From contig NZ_DIGV01000043.1 in assembly GCF_002419815.1 (NCBI RefSeq), positions 71,506-121,513 of the forward strand: a DNA stretch of 50,008 nt, read 5' to 3'. Each line of letters begins with the position of its first letter. Within the stretch, counting starts at the first letter, position 1. The stretch comes from Brevundimonas sp. UBA5713. Its GTDB lineage: Bacteria > Pseudomonadota > Alphaproteobacteria > Caulobacterales > Caulobacteraceae. Below are positions 1 to 7,985 of this stretch, piece by piece. The position numbers were made by a program, and so were the translations under genes. The notes beneath the pieces are model-generated. The model ran no database searches, had not been told where the DNA came from, and saw only the letters and a list, made by a program, of their open reading frames with translations.

Positions 1-117
1 CACGGCGCGTAGCGCCGCGACACCTCCCCCGCTGACGCAGGGGAGGAGAGATTTATCCTCACCCGTTTACGGGGGAGGGGGACTACGAAGTGATGGTGGG
101 GGCGTTACGCCACCTAG
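1..117. repeat. Intergenic hairpin-rich repeat downstream of trpC
   Basis: This gene-free stretch is built from three short inverted repeats: GGCGC/GCGCC at 4-16, CCTCCCC/GGGGAGG at 23-46 and GGCGT/ACGCC at 101-111. Between them lies a G-rich stretch with ACTACGAAGTG at about 83-93. The same ACTACGAAGTG string recurs at about 16339-16349, next to another hairpin. C-tract/G-tract intergenic repeats of this look are common in Caulobacteraceae. It may also end trpC transcription, but there is no clear T-tract. Confidence 0.5.
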
Positions 118-924
118 TTAGGCTATCAACGCCCTCGTCGCTGCTTCCACATCAGCCTGACGCATCAGGCTTTCGCCGACGAGGATGGCCTTGGAGCCGG
201 CGGAGGCGACGCGGGCGACGTCTTCGGGGGTGAAGATACCGCTTTCGGCGACCAGAAGCGCGCGAGACGGGGCCAGCAGGGCCAGCGTCTCGGTGTTGGC
301 CAGATCGACCTCGAAGGTGCGCAGCGAGCGGTTGTTGACGCCCACCAGAGCATTGTCGCGGTCGCCCACCAGCTTGCAGGCGCGGGCCATTTCCTGTTCG
401 TCGTGGGTTTCGATCAGGGCATCCATGCCAAAGCGGTCGGCCTCGGCCAGCAGATCGGCGGCCAACGCGTCGTCGATCATGTCCATGATGATCAGGATGC
501 AGTCGGCACCAAGGGCGCGGCTCTCGGCCACCTGCCACGGATCGACAAGGAAATCCTTGCGCAGGCAGGGCAGGGCCACGGCGGCGCGGGCGGCGACCAG
601 ATAACTGTCATCACCTTGGAAGCTAGGGCCGTCGGTCAGCACAGACAGGCAGGTGGCACCGCCGCGCTCATAAGCCTGTGCCAGTTCGGGCGGGTCGAAA
701 TCGTCGGGGCGGATCAGGCCCTTGGACGGGCTGGCCTTTTTGATCTCGGCGATCAGGGCGGGGCGGCCCGACTTCATCGCCGTATTGGCCAGTGCATTGC
801 GGAAACCGCGCGGGGCGGATGCCGCCTTGGCCTTGGCTTCCAGTTCGTCCAGCGTGATCGCGGCCTTGCGGGCGGCGACTTCATCGCGCTTGTATTCGGC
901 GATGCGGTTCAGAATGTCGCTCAT
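118..924 (-). CDS. trpC: Indole-3-glycerol phosphate synthase
   Basis: TrpC closes the indole ring from carboxyphenylaminodeoxyribulose phosphate in cytoplasmic tryptophan synthesis. The 268-residue product has the usual single-domain TIM-barrel length. The signature IAEIKKASPSKG lies at residues 58-69 and includes the catalytic lysine region; further barrel motifs (CLRKDFLVDPWQ, GVNNRSLRTFEVD, LVAESGI) follow in order. The reading frame is open far upstream, but that extension overlaps trpD and is arginine-rich junk. The ATG at 924 overlaps the trpD stop as ATGA, so translation is probably coupled to trpD. It is the last gene of the trpG-trpD-trpC block. There is no fusion to TrpF. Confidence 0.96.
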   Translation of the reverse strand: MSDILNRIAEYKRDEVAARKAAITLDELEAKAKAASAPRGFRNALANTAMKSGRPALIAEIKKASPSKGLIRPDDFDPPELAQAYERGGATCLSVLTDGPSFQGDDSYLVAARAAVALPCLRKDFLVDPWQVAESRALGADCILIIMDMIDDALAADLLAEADRFGMDALIETHDEQEMARACKLVGDRDNALVGVNNRSLRTFEVDLANTETLALLAPSRALLVAESGIFTPEDVARVASAGSKAILVGESLMRQADVEAATRALIA

Positions 925-1952
925 GCTTCGATCTCGATAGGCGTGTGGGAGGCGCGGACGAGGGCGTCCAGTGCGGCCATGGCGCGGCCATCGTCGATGA
1001 TCGCGGCGGCCTGTGCGATGCCGGATTTCAGGTCTTCGGCCACATCCGACACCACCAAAGCGGCGGCGGCGTTCAGCAGCACGATATCGCGGTAAGAGCC
1101 GGTCTCGCCATTTAGCAGGGCGCGCAGGGCCGCGGCGTTCACCTCGGCATCGCCGCCTTGAATGTCGGCCAGAGTGGCGCGGGGCAGGCCCACGTCTTCG
1201 GGCGTGATGGTGAAACGGTTGATGGTGCCGTCTTTCCACTCGGCCACTTCAGTGGGGCCTGTGGTGGTCAGTTCATCAAGGCCGCTGCCGTTGACGGTCC
1301 AGGCGCGCTTGGCCCCAAGACGGCCCAGAACCTCGACCAGAGGCTCAAGCAGGTTGGGATCATAGACGCCCATGACCTGACGATTGGCGCCCGCCGGATT
1401 GCACAGCGGGCCCAGCAGGTTGAACACAGTGCGGAAGCCCAGCTCGGCCCGTACCGGACCGACATGGCGCATGGCCCCGTGATAGGTGGGGGCGAACAGG
1501 AAGGCGATGCCTGCATCGTTCAGAGACACGGCCTGTTGGGCGGGCGTGGCATCCAGATTGACGCCCAGCGCGGCCAGCACGTCCGACGATCCGGACTTGG
1601 AACTCATGGCGCGGTTACCGTGTTTGGCGACCTTGAGGCCCGCGCCTGCCAGCACGAAGCTTGCGGCGGTGGAGATATTATAGGTGTGCGCCCCGTCGCC
1701 GCCGGTACCGCAGGTATCGACCACGTCCTCGAACGGGTGATCCAATTTCAGGGCAGCGGCGCGCATGGCGCGGGCAAAGGCGGTGATTTCCTCGACCGTT
1801 TCACCACGCAGGCGCAGGGCGGTGACGGCGGCGGCGACCTGTGCGGGCGTCGGCTCGCCGCGCAGGCAGGCGGCGAAGAAGTCTTGGGCCTCATCGCCGG
1901 ACAGCACCTGTCCGGCGACCAGCTTGGCCAGAATCGGTTTGAAACTGTCCAT
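921..1952 (-). CDS. trpD: Anthranilate phosphoribosyltransferase
   Basis: TrpD transfers the phosphoribosyl group from PRPP to anthranilate, the second step of tryptophan synthesis. The 343-residue protein has the family's usual length. It shows the glycine-rich PRPP loop DTCGTGGDGAHTYNIST and the KHGNRAMSSKSGSSDVLAALG segment that binds anthranilate and metal. The start chosen (MDSFKPIL) is an internal ATG; the 12 residues upstream would run into the trpG stop. The gene begins 4 bases after trpG and its stop overlaps trpC, as expected of one translational unit. Confidence 0.96.
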   Translation of the reverse strand: MDSFKPILAKLVAGQVLSGDEAQDFFAACLRGEPTPAQVAAAVTALRLRGETVEEITAFARAMRAAALKLDHPFEDVVDTCGTGGDGAHTYNISTAASFVLAGAGLKVAKHGNRAMSSKSGSSDVLAALGVNLDATPAQQAVSLNDAGIAFLFAPTYHGAMRHVGPVRAELGFRTVFNLLGPLCNPAGANRQVMGVYDPNLLEPLVEVLGRLGAKRAWTVNGSGLDELTTTGPTEVAEWKDGTINRFTITPEDVGLPRATLADIQGGDAEVNAAALRALLNGETGSYRDIVLLNAAAALVVSDVAEDLKSGIAQAAAIIDDGRAMAALDALVRASHTPIEIEA

Positions 1953-1956
1953 GGCC

Positions 1957-2547
1957 TCAGACCATCGCCGTGCGTTTGATGTTCGCAAAGTCGAGGAAGT
2001 TGGCGATCAGGTCGTGACCGTTTTCCGTGGCGATGGATTCCGGGTGGAACTGTACGCCGTGGATCGGGCGCGTCTTGTGCGACAGGCCCATGATCTCGCC
2101 ATCCTCGGTCCATGCGGTGACTTCAAGGCAGTCGGGCAGGGTCTCGCGCTTGACCGCCAGCGAGTGATAGCGCGTGGCGGTAAACGGCTGGGGCAGGCCC
2201 TTGAACACGCCGCCGCCCTCATGATGGATCAGCGAGGTCTTGCCGTGCATCAGCGCCTTGGCGCGCACCACTTGGCCGCCGAACGCCTGACCGATCGACT
2301 GGTGGCCAAGGCACACGCCGAAGATCGGCATGTCTTCGGGCGCATTGGCCAGAATGGGCAGGCAAATGCCCGCCTGATCCGGATCGCACGGACCGGGGGA
2401 CAGCAGGATGGCTTCGGGTTTCAGCGCCAGTGCTTCGTCCACCGTCAGGTCATCGTTGCGTATGACGTGCGTCTGCGCGCCCAACTGCGCCAGATAGTGG
2501 ACGAGGTTGTAGGTGAAGCTGTCGTAGTTATCGACGACGAGGATCAT
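1957..2547 (-). CDS. trpG: Anthranilate synthase glutamine amidotransferase subunit
   Basis: TrpG supplies ammonia from glutamine to TrpE for anthranilate synthesis. The 196-residue product is a class I amidotransferase. The nucleophile is Cys79 in FGVCLGHQ, and the His168/Glu170 pair lies in VQFHPES. The N-terminal MILVVDNYDSFTYN is the standard TrpG/PabA start, so the ATG at 2547 is preferred over a 15-residue extension. The same protein could also serve PabB, because no other PabA is visible here. It is separated from trpE by about 315 bases, so it may have its own promoter there. Confidence 0.96.
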   Translation of the reverse strand: MILVVDNYDSFTYNLVHYLAQLGAQTHVIRNDDLTVDEALALKPEAILLSPGPCDPDQAGICLPILANAPEDMPIFGVCLGHQSIGQAFGGQVVRAKALMHGKTSLIHHEGGGVFKGLPQPFTATRYHSLAVKRETLPDCLEVTAWTEDGEIMGLSHKTRPIHGVQFHPESIATENGHDLIANFLDFANIKRTAMV

Positions 2548-2677
2548 GGGAAGGCTTTTCAATACGGGAGGTCGGCAGGCGCTGTTATGCACAGCTTTAG
2601 CCGTGGAATGGGTGGAAGCAAGCGGTCGTTAAACAATCCGCGCGATGGTGGAGCATCGCCATCGGAAGAAGTCCGCT

Positions 2678-2866
2678 GTGAAAATCATTGAAGCCATCCA
2701 CGACGCGCGTCGTTTGCTCGAAGAATCGAGCATGGAAGCGCCCTCCAAACCGCCCACGCTGATAGCCGCCGCCTTTGCGGCTGCGATGGGATTATTGCTG
2801 ATCGGAACGGTGAATGCCGGTTCCGATCGAAGTCCCGACCAAACCGACATCACCAGAACTCCTTAG
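2678..2866 (+). CDS. Small single-pass membrane protein, function unknown
   Basis: A GTG-started frame of 62 residues (73 if the ATG at 2645 is used) lies in the trpE-trpG gap on the opposite strand. It begins with an amphipathic helix (KIIEAIHDARRLLEESS), then one hydrophobic segment of about 20 residues (TLIAAAFAAAMGLLLIGTVNA) and a short polar tail. GGAAG about 9 bases ahead of the GTG is a possible ribosome binding site. Its stop overlaps the trpE stop by 4 bases, so the genes converge. The helix-TM layout looks protein-like, but no family was recognised, and a chance frame antisense to a trpG leader is possible. Confidence 0.4.
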   Translation: MKIIEAIHDARRLLEESSMEAPSKPPTLIAAAFAAAMGLLLIGTVNAGSDRSPDQTDITRTP

Positions 2867-4419
2867 GCTGCGACGTCGCTTGATCCCGCCGAGCCCTTGG
2901 TCGTGACCGAGGGCTGGGTGTGGGTTGTTGCGTTGAATCGCCATGCCTCTTCGGCCGCCTTCATCGGGGCGCGGGCTTTCGCCAGCGTCTCGGCGTATTC
3001 GGCTGCCGGATCGGAATCAGCGACTACGCCCGCACCGGCCTGAACAAAAATCTTGTTGTCGGTGAACATGGCGGTGCGCAGGACGATGCAGATGTCTGCC
3101 TCGCCATTGGCCGAGATATAGCCCACGCCGCCGCCATAGCCGACGCCGCGCTTTTCGGTTTCCAGCTCGTCGATGATTTCCATCGCGCGCACCTTGGGTG
3201 CACCCGACAGGGTACCGGCGGGCAGGGCGGCCAGCAGGGTGTCCACCGCATCCAGTTTCGGGTCGGCCTGTCCGTTCACGTTGGAGACGATGTGCATGAC
3301 CTGCGAATAGCGTTCGACGACGAAGCTTTCCGTGACCTCGACCGTGCCCGGTGCAGACACGCGGCCCACATCGTTGCGGCCCAGATCCAGCAGCATCAAA
3401 TGCTCGGCCCGTTCCTTCGGATCGGCCAGCAGTTCCGTCTCGAGCTGTTTGTCCAGTTCCGGCGTGGCACCGCGCGGGCGGGTACCGGCCAGCGGACGGA
3501 TGGTCACACGGCCATCCTTCAGGCGCACAAGGATTTCAGGGCTGGAGCCCGCCAGCTGGAAGCCCGCATAGTCCAGATAGAACAGATATGGCGACGGGTT
3601 GCCGCGACGCAGCGCCCGATAAAAGGCAAACGGGTCTTGCGACCACGGTGCCGAAAAGCGGTGTGCCAGTACGACCTGGAAGATGTCGCCCGCGCCGATG
3701 TAGTCCTTGGCTTTGGCGACCATGGCGGCATAGCCGTCACCGTCCACCGGCGACGTGAACTCGGGTGCAGGGATGGCTTCCGGCTCGCGCTGGATCGGCA
3801 TCGGGCTGTGCAGGCGGTCTTCGAACTCTTCGAGGCGGGCGACAGCGGCGTCATACGCCGCTTCGGCATCGGTGCCGGTGTCGGCATAGGCGGCGGCGAC
3901 CAGCACGATCTCGTGCTTCACCGAGTCGAAGATGGCGATCAGGCCCGGGCGCGCCAGAACGGCATCGGGCAGATTCAGCGGATCAGGATTTGCGGGGCCC
4001 AGCGGCTCCAGCAGGCGCACCATGTCATAGCCGAACACACCGAACAGACCGGCAGCCATCGGCGGCAGATCGTCAGGCAGGTCGAACTTGCTGGCGGCGA
4101 TCAGAGCCCGCAGCGAGGCCAGCGCAGGGCCTTCCTCGGCGGTAAAATTGTCAGAGAGGATATTGTGGCCGCGTGCGATCTCGGCCTTGCCATCGCGGCA
4201 GCGCCAGACCGTGTCTGGCGACAGGGTCACGATGGAATAACGGCCATTGACCGCGCCGCCTTCTACGGATTCCAGCAGGCTGGCGTAGGGGCGGCCATGG
4301 GCGACCTTGAGATAGGCCGAGACGGGTGTCTCAAGGTCGTTGATCAGGCGGCGGACCAGCAGCTGGGTCTTGCCAGCCGCCAGTCCGGTTACAAACTCGG
4401 TACGCTCCGCCTCGGACAT
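2863..4419 (-). CDS. trpE: Anthranilate synthase component I
   Basis: TrpE makes anthranilate from chorismate using ammonia from TrpG. The 518-residue product has the N-terminal anthranilate synthase domain with LLES at residues 48-51, the element that binds feedback tryptophan in known TrpE proteins, so allosteric inhibition is expected. The chorismate-binding domain follows, with IRPLAGTRPRGATPE, ELLADPKERAEHLMLLDLGRNDVGRV (split motif), LSGAPKVRAMEIIDELE and an RGVGYGGGVGYIS block. The ATG at 4419 shares one base with the ppiD stop (TAATG), suggesting co-translation. A 315-base gap separates it from trpG, unlike the tight trpG-D-C block. Confidence 0.97.
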   Translation of the reverse strand: MSEAERTEFVTGLAAGKTQLLVRRLINDLETPVSAYLKVAHGRPYASLLESVEGGAVNGRYSIVTLSPDTVWRCRDGKAEIARGHNILSDNFTAEEGPALASLRALIAASKFDLPDDLPPMAAGLFGVFGYDMVRLLEPLGPANPDPLNLPDAVLARPGLIAIFDSVKHEIVLVAAAYADTGTDAEAAYDAAVARLEEFEDRLHSPMPIQREPEAIPAPEFTSPVDGDGYAAMVAKAKDYIGAGDIFQVVLAHRFSAPWSQDPFAFYRALRRGNPSPYLFYLDYAGFQLAGSSPEILVRLKDGRVTIRPLAGTRPRGATPELDKQLETELLADPKERAEHLMLLDLGRNDVGRVSAPGTVEVTESFVVERYSQVMHIVSNVNGQADPKLDAVDTLLAALPAGTLSGAPKVRAMEIIDELETEKRGVGYGGGVGYISANGEADICIVLRTAMFTDNKIFVQAGAGVVADSDPAAEYAETLAKARAPMKAAEEAWRFNATTHTQPSVTTKGSAGSSDVAA

Positions 4420-6341
4420 TATTGGGCCGGGGCAGGGGCGGGTGCCGGAGCACCCGCAGCCGGAGCCGTCACGCCAATGGCGGTACGGGCGTCCTGTTCG
4501 CTGTTCTTGGCCTTCACGCGGGCGGCGGCGGCGGTGATGGCGTGTTGGCTGATGCCATCCACCCATTCAGCGCTCATGCGCGGTGCCAGCTGTGCGATCA
4601 GCGGGGCGGCCTTGGCCGGATCCGCGGCGTGAATGGCGTTCACGCGACCGACGATGAAGCCGGTTTCGCTGTTGCCGGTGAAGACCTGATCCTTGCCCTG
4701 ACCGAACAGGCCGCGCAGGACGGCGGCACCGTTGGCGTTCTGCGACGCCTGATCAGCGGCCACATTGGTGCGGACGGTCACCGAAGCGTTCACCGAGGCG
4801 GCGACGGCGGTGATGTCTTCGCCAGCGCGGACGCGGCCAGCCAGCTCTTCGGCCTTGGCCGACAGCAGGCGGGCGTTTTCACGCTGGACCCAGGCTTGGG
4901 TCAGCGGGGCGCGGAACTCGTCCAGCGGCGGCAGGGCCGACGGGATGACGTCGTCGACGCGCAGGGCGAAGTATTGGCCATCGGCGGCGTTGATCACGTC
5001 CGACTCGCCACCCTTCGACAGGGCATAGGCGGTTTCGATGATGGCCGGCGGGGCCTGCATCGGCTGACCGTTTTCCATCTGGCCCTGTTGGGTGAAGGCC
5101 GGCAGTTGGGTCAGACGCGCACCCGAAGCCGCCACGGCGTCGGCAATCGACTTACCCTCGGCGCGGGCGTCTTCGAACTTCTTGACGCGGTCATAGGCGA
5201 TGGTCTTGGCGGCTTCGGCCTGCAGCTCTTGAACCAGAGCCGGACGGGCCTCCTCAAACGTCACATCGCGACCGGCGTTGATGGCAGTGACCTGAGCCAC
5301 GGCAAAGCCCACGCGCGCTTGAATGGCGGCAGTGGTACCAGCGGCTTTCAGACCGAACACGGCGTCGGCAATGGCTGGATCGCCCAGAGCGGTGCGCGGG
5401 GTGTTGTTGTACGGGGTCGGCTGGATACGGTTGGCAGCTGCCACTTCGGCCACCGGCTTACCGGCGCGCAGCTCGGCAGCGATCTTGTCAGCCACGTCCT
5501 TGGACGGCGCGCTCAGCACGGTGAACGAACGGGTTTCCGGCTGGGTCAGGCTATCCTTGCGGAACTCGAAGCGCTCGCGCAGCTGTTCTTCGGTCACAGC
5601 CGGACGGGCATCGTTCGGGCCCGGGGTGAACAGCACCAGCGACACCTTGCGGAATTCCGGACGGCGCAGTTGGGCGTCCATTTCCTTGATGAAGGCGTTC
5701 AGTTGCTCATCGGTCGGCTGACCTGCCGAACCGGCCATGGCTTGGGTGACGGTGAACCATGCGCCGTCGCGGGTTTCCATGGCTTGTGCAGCCAGCAGGG
5801 CAGAATAGACGGCCGGAAGACGCACGCCAGCGGCCAGACCGGCACCATAATGCGCCGCGGCGAACTCATCGCGCAGGTCCTGCTCCAGCATTTCCGGCGT
5901 GATGCTCTGTTGCGACAGGGCCTGAACGTAAAGCTCTTGGTCGAACTGGCCAGTGATGGAGTTGAAGAAGGCCGGAACTTCGCGGATGCGCTTCAGCACC
6001 AGTTCCTTGCCGGGGCGGATGCCCGCTTTCCAAGCCCATGCCGAGAAGCCCAGACGTTGGGTTTGGCTTTCGAGGAACTGGCCCAGATAGCCTTGCTCAA
6101 CCAATTCTTCGAACGAAACCGGACGACCGGCCTGTTCGCTAATGTTGGCGCGAACGCGTTCAAAATCAGCGCGGAAGCGTTGTTGATCGACGCTGCGCTC
6201 ACCCGCCGAAATAACGTGGCGTGGCCCCAAATTGGCGAAAATGTCCGACTGCGCTCCGACAACGACGAAGCTCAGAATAATCAGGGCGAAGAGGCCCACG
6301 GCCCATTTCGACTTCGCGAAGTTGCGGAACAGGGTAATCAT
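4419..6341 (-). CDS. ppiD: SurA-N/parvulin-type peptidyl-prolyl isomerase, PpiD-like
   Basis: This is an inner-membrane-anchored periplasmic folding factor. The 640-residue protein starts with a short basic cytoplasmic segment, then one membrane helix at about residues 14-32 (WAVGLFALIILSFVVVG). A SurA_N-type region comes next and a parvulin-like domain lies in the middle (about 245-350). The Q/A-rich C-terminus ends in an Ala-Pro repeat. The start is the ATG directly before the membrane helix; 46 upstream codons are rejected as unlike any exported protein. It is the first gene of the trp unit and its stop overlaps trpE, an arrangement I recall from Caulobacter relatives. Whether the parvulin active site is intact cannot be judged by eye. 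Confidence 0.88.
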   Translation of the reverse strand: MITLFRNFAKSKWAVGLFALIILSFVVVGAQSDIFANLGPRHVISAGERSVDQQRFRADFERVRANISEQAGRPVSFEELVEQGYLGQFLESQTQRLGFSAWAWKAGIRPGKELVLKRIREVPAFFNSITGQFDQELYVQALSQQSITPEMLEQDLRDEFAAAHYGAGLAAGVRLPAVYSALLAAQAMETRDGAWFTVTQAMAGSAGQPTDEQLNAFIKEMDAQLRRPEFRKVSLVLFTPGPNDARPAVTEEQLRERFEFRKDSLTQPETRSFTVLSAPSKDVADKIAAELRAGKPVAEVAAANRIQPTPYNNTPRTALGDPAIADAVFGLKAAGTTAAIQARVGFAVAQVTAINAGRDVTFEEARPALVQELQAEAAKTIAYDRVKKFEDARAEGKSIADAVAASGARLTQLPAFTQQGQMENGQPMQAPPAIIETAYALSKGGESDVINAADGQYFALRVDDVIPSALPPLDEFRAPLTQAWVQRENARLLSAKAEELAGRVRAGEDITAVAASVNASVTVRTNVAADQASQNANGAAVLRGLFGQGKDQVFTGNSETGFIVGRVNAIHAADPAKAAPLIAQLAPRMSAEWVDGISQHAITAAAARVKAKNSEQDARTAIGVTAPAAGAPAPAPAPAQ

Positions 6342-6601
6342 TGGTTCGGTAAACCTGTCGGAAACCAGCGTCAGAGGGGCGCCAGATTGGCGTATAGGGG
6401 CAGTCGCCAGCCCCCTGCAAGCGCCCCACTTGCAAGATGTGTATAAGAATGACGCCTTCGGACGTCGCAGTTCGCCCAATAGACCACGCCAATCCGGCCA
6501 GAGGAAGACCGCAACGTCGGACTGGACACTCTATAGTCGGTGTTTGCGCGCTGATGCCGCAGGGCTTGGCGGGGCGGTGATCGCTGGCCTAAAAGAGCCG
6601 C
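6342..6601. other. Divergent intergenic region between ppiD and tpiA
   Basis: About 260 bases with no credible gene. It must carry the promoters of both the ppiD-trp unit and tpiA. I could not place a convincing -35/-10 pair. A TATAAG hexamer lies at about 6443-6448 without a matching -35 box. Confidence 0.4.
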
Positions 6602-7351
6602 ATGACCGAATCTCAAAAGCTGATCGCTGGCAATTGGAAGATGAACGGCGTGGGGGAGAGCCTCGAAGAGGCCGCCGCCCTGCGCGTTGCTCTGGATGCC
6701 GAAGCCGCCAACTGCCGCGTGGCCCTGTGCCCGCCGGCGACCCTGATCGACCGCATGGCCCAGACGCTGGGCGGTTCGTCCATCGAAATCGGTGGGCAGG
6801 ACTGCCACGCAGCCGCGAGCGGTGCGTTCACGGGCTCGGTATCGGCCGACATGGTCGCCGAGGCAGGGGCCAATCTGGTCATTCTCGGCCACTCTGAACG
6901 CCGCGCCGGTTTTGGCGAGACCGATAGTGATGTGGCCGCCAAGGTCGAGGCCGCACTGGCCGCCGGTCTGGAGCCGATTATCTGCGTTGGTGAAACGCTG
7001 GAACAGCGCGAAGCTGGCGAGGCCGTTTCCGTCGTCAGCAATCAAGTGATGGGCTCGCTGCCGCAGTCACTGTCGTGCATGCCGTTCGCTGTGGCCTATG
7101 AACCAGTGTGGGCGATCGGCACCGGTCTGACCCCGACGCTGGAACAGATCGAAGAGGTTCACGCCGCTGTACGCGCCGCCATCATCGCCCGTCTGGGGCA
7201 GGGCGGGGCTAAGGCTCCGATCCTGTACGGTGGCTCCGTGAAGCCTTCGAACGCCAAGGAAATTCTGGCTGTGCCGGAAGTGGGCGGGGCACTCGTAGGC
7301 GGTGCCTCTTTGAAGGCGGACGACTTCCTCGGAATCATTCGCGCTGTCTAA
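6602..7351 (+). CDS. tpiA: Triosephosphate isomerase
   Basis: TpiA interconverts dihydroxyacetone phosphate and glyceraldehyde 3-phosphate. The 249-residue product has all catalytic elements: Asn11/Lys13 in GNWKMN, His97 in LGHSERR and Glu167 in AYEPVWAIGTG, with the phosphate loop YGGSVKPSN near the C-terminus. Length is normal and the frame is intact. It is followed after 74 bases by secG; such spacing allows a shared transcript, ended by the terminator after secG. Confidence 0.97.
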   Translation: MTESQKLIAGNWKMNGVGESLEEAAALRVALDAEAANCRVALCPPATLIDRMAQTLGGSSIEIGGQDCHAAASGAFTGSVSADMVAEAGANLVILGHSERRAGFGETDSDVAAKVEAALAAGLEPIICVGETLEQREAGEAVSVVSNQVMGSLPQSLSCMPFAVAYEPVWAIGTGLTPTLEQIEEVHAAVRAAIIARLGQGGAKAPILYGGSVKPSNAKEILAVPEVGGALVGGASLKADDFLGIIRAV

Positions 7352-7425
7352 GGACAGTTCAGGTTTGCCCGCGGCCTCTATCAATGTTAGAGGCCGCCTC
7401 TTGATCGGCGCAGTCTCGCGCCCAC

Positions 7426-7854
7426 ATGAATGACGCCATGCTTCAGACCATTCTGCTCGTCGTAATGTTCATCATCTCGGTCGCTCTGACCGGGGTTATC
7501 CTGCTGCAACGTTCCGAGGGCGGTGCCCTTGGCATGGGCGGTGGCCCTTCGGGCTTTATGACGGCCCGCGGCGCAGGCAATCTGCTGACCCGCGCCACCG
7601 GCATTCTGGGGGCTGCATTTTTCGTGTGCGCCATTGCCCTGACCATCGCCGGTAACGTCGAGCGCGGTTCGCGTTCGATCATCGACGCCGATTCGGTCGG
7701 CGCGATCGCCATTGGAAATGACGAGGCCGCAGCCGCTGCGGCTGCGCAACCGGAACAAGCCGCTCCGGCTGCTCCGGCGACCCCGTCGCTGGACGATCTG
7801 GAAGCCAGCCTACCGGCCGCCGCTGTGGCTCCGGCCCAACCCCCGGCTCAATAA
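7426..7854 (+). CDS. secG: Preprotein translocase subunit SecG
   Basis: SecG is the small membrane subunit of the SecYEG export channel. The 142-residue protein has two membrane helices (about residues 5-24 and 60-78). Between them is the family loop LLQRSEGGALGMGGGPSGF, followed by TRATGILGAAFF. The C-terminal third is an alanine/proline/glutamine-rich cytoplasmic tail, as often seen in alphaproteobacterial SecG. A second ATG at 7438 would remove four residues and cannot be excluded. A strong hairpin terminator follows 24 bases after the stop. Confidence 0.94.
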   Translation: MNDAMLQTILLVVMFIISVALTGVILLQRSEGGALGMGGGPSGFMTARGAGNLLTRATGILGAAFFVCAIALTIAGNVERGSRSIIDADSVGAIAIGNDEAAAAAAAQPEQAAPAAPATPSLDDLEASLPAAAVAPAQPPAQ

Positions 7855-7878
7855 GAGTTCAAGGGTTTCAGTGATTTG

Positions 7879-7910
7879 AAAGCGCGTCCTTCGGGGCGCG
7901 CTTTTTCTTT
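7879..7910 (+). terminator. Rho-independent terminator after secG
   Basis: The stem AAAGCGCG (7879-7886) pairs with CGCGCTTT (7897-7904). It is extended by TCC/GGG around a cTTCGg tetraloop at 7890-7893. The T-rich run TTTTTCTTTT follows. This is a textbook intrinsic terminator separating tpiA-secG from pyrG. Confidence 0.9.
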
Positions 7911-7985
7911 TGCTGTGAACAATTCGGGTAACCGCTACCTTTTTCTGACTGACGAGTCGCCCGAAATGGGTTAGGGTTTCCGCCC

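Noticed and set aside
925..1239. N-terminal extension of trpC by about 105 codons
   Set aside because: It lies inside trpD, is arginine-rich and unlike any TrpC; the ATG at 924 gives the normal family length.
2548..2862. Tryptophan attenuator or leader peptide upstream of trpG
   Set aside because: No Trp-rich short frame followed by alternative hairpins and a T-run was seen on the minus strand.
4422..6446. A 674-codon open frame antisense to ppiD, and similar long antisense frames over trpE, pyrG and hutH
   Set aside because: High-GC codon bias leaves the opposite strand open. The translations are rich in Gly/His/Arg/Gln with no domain pattern, while the sense frames are clear known proteins.
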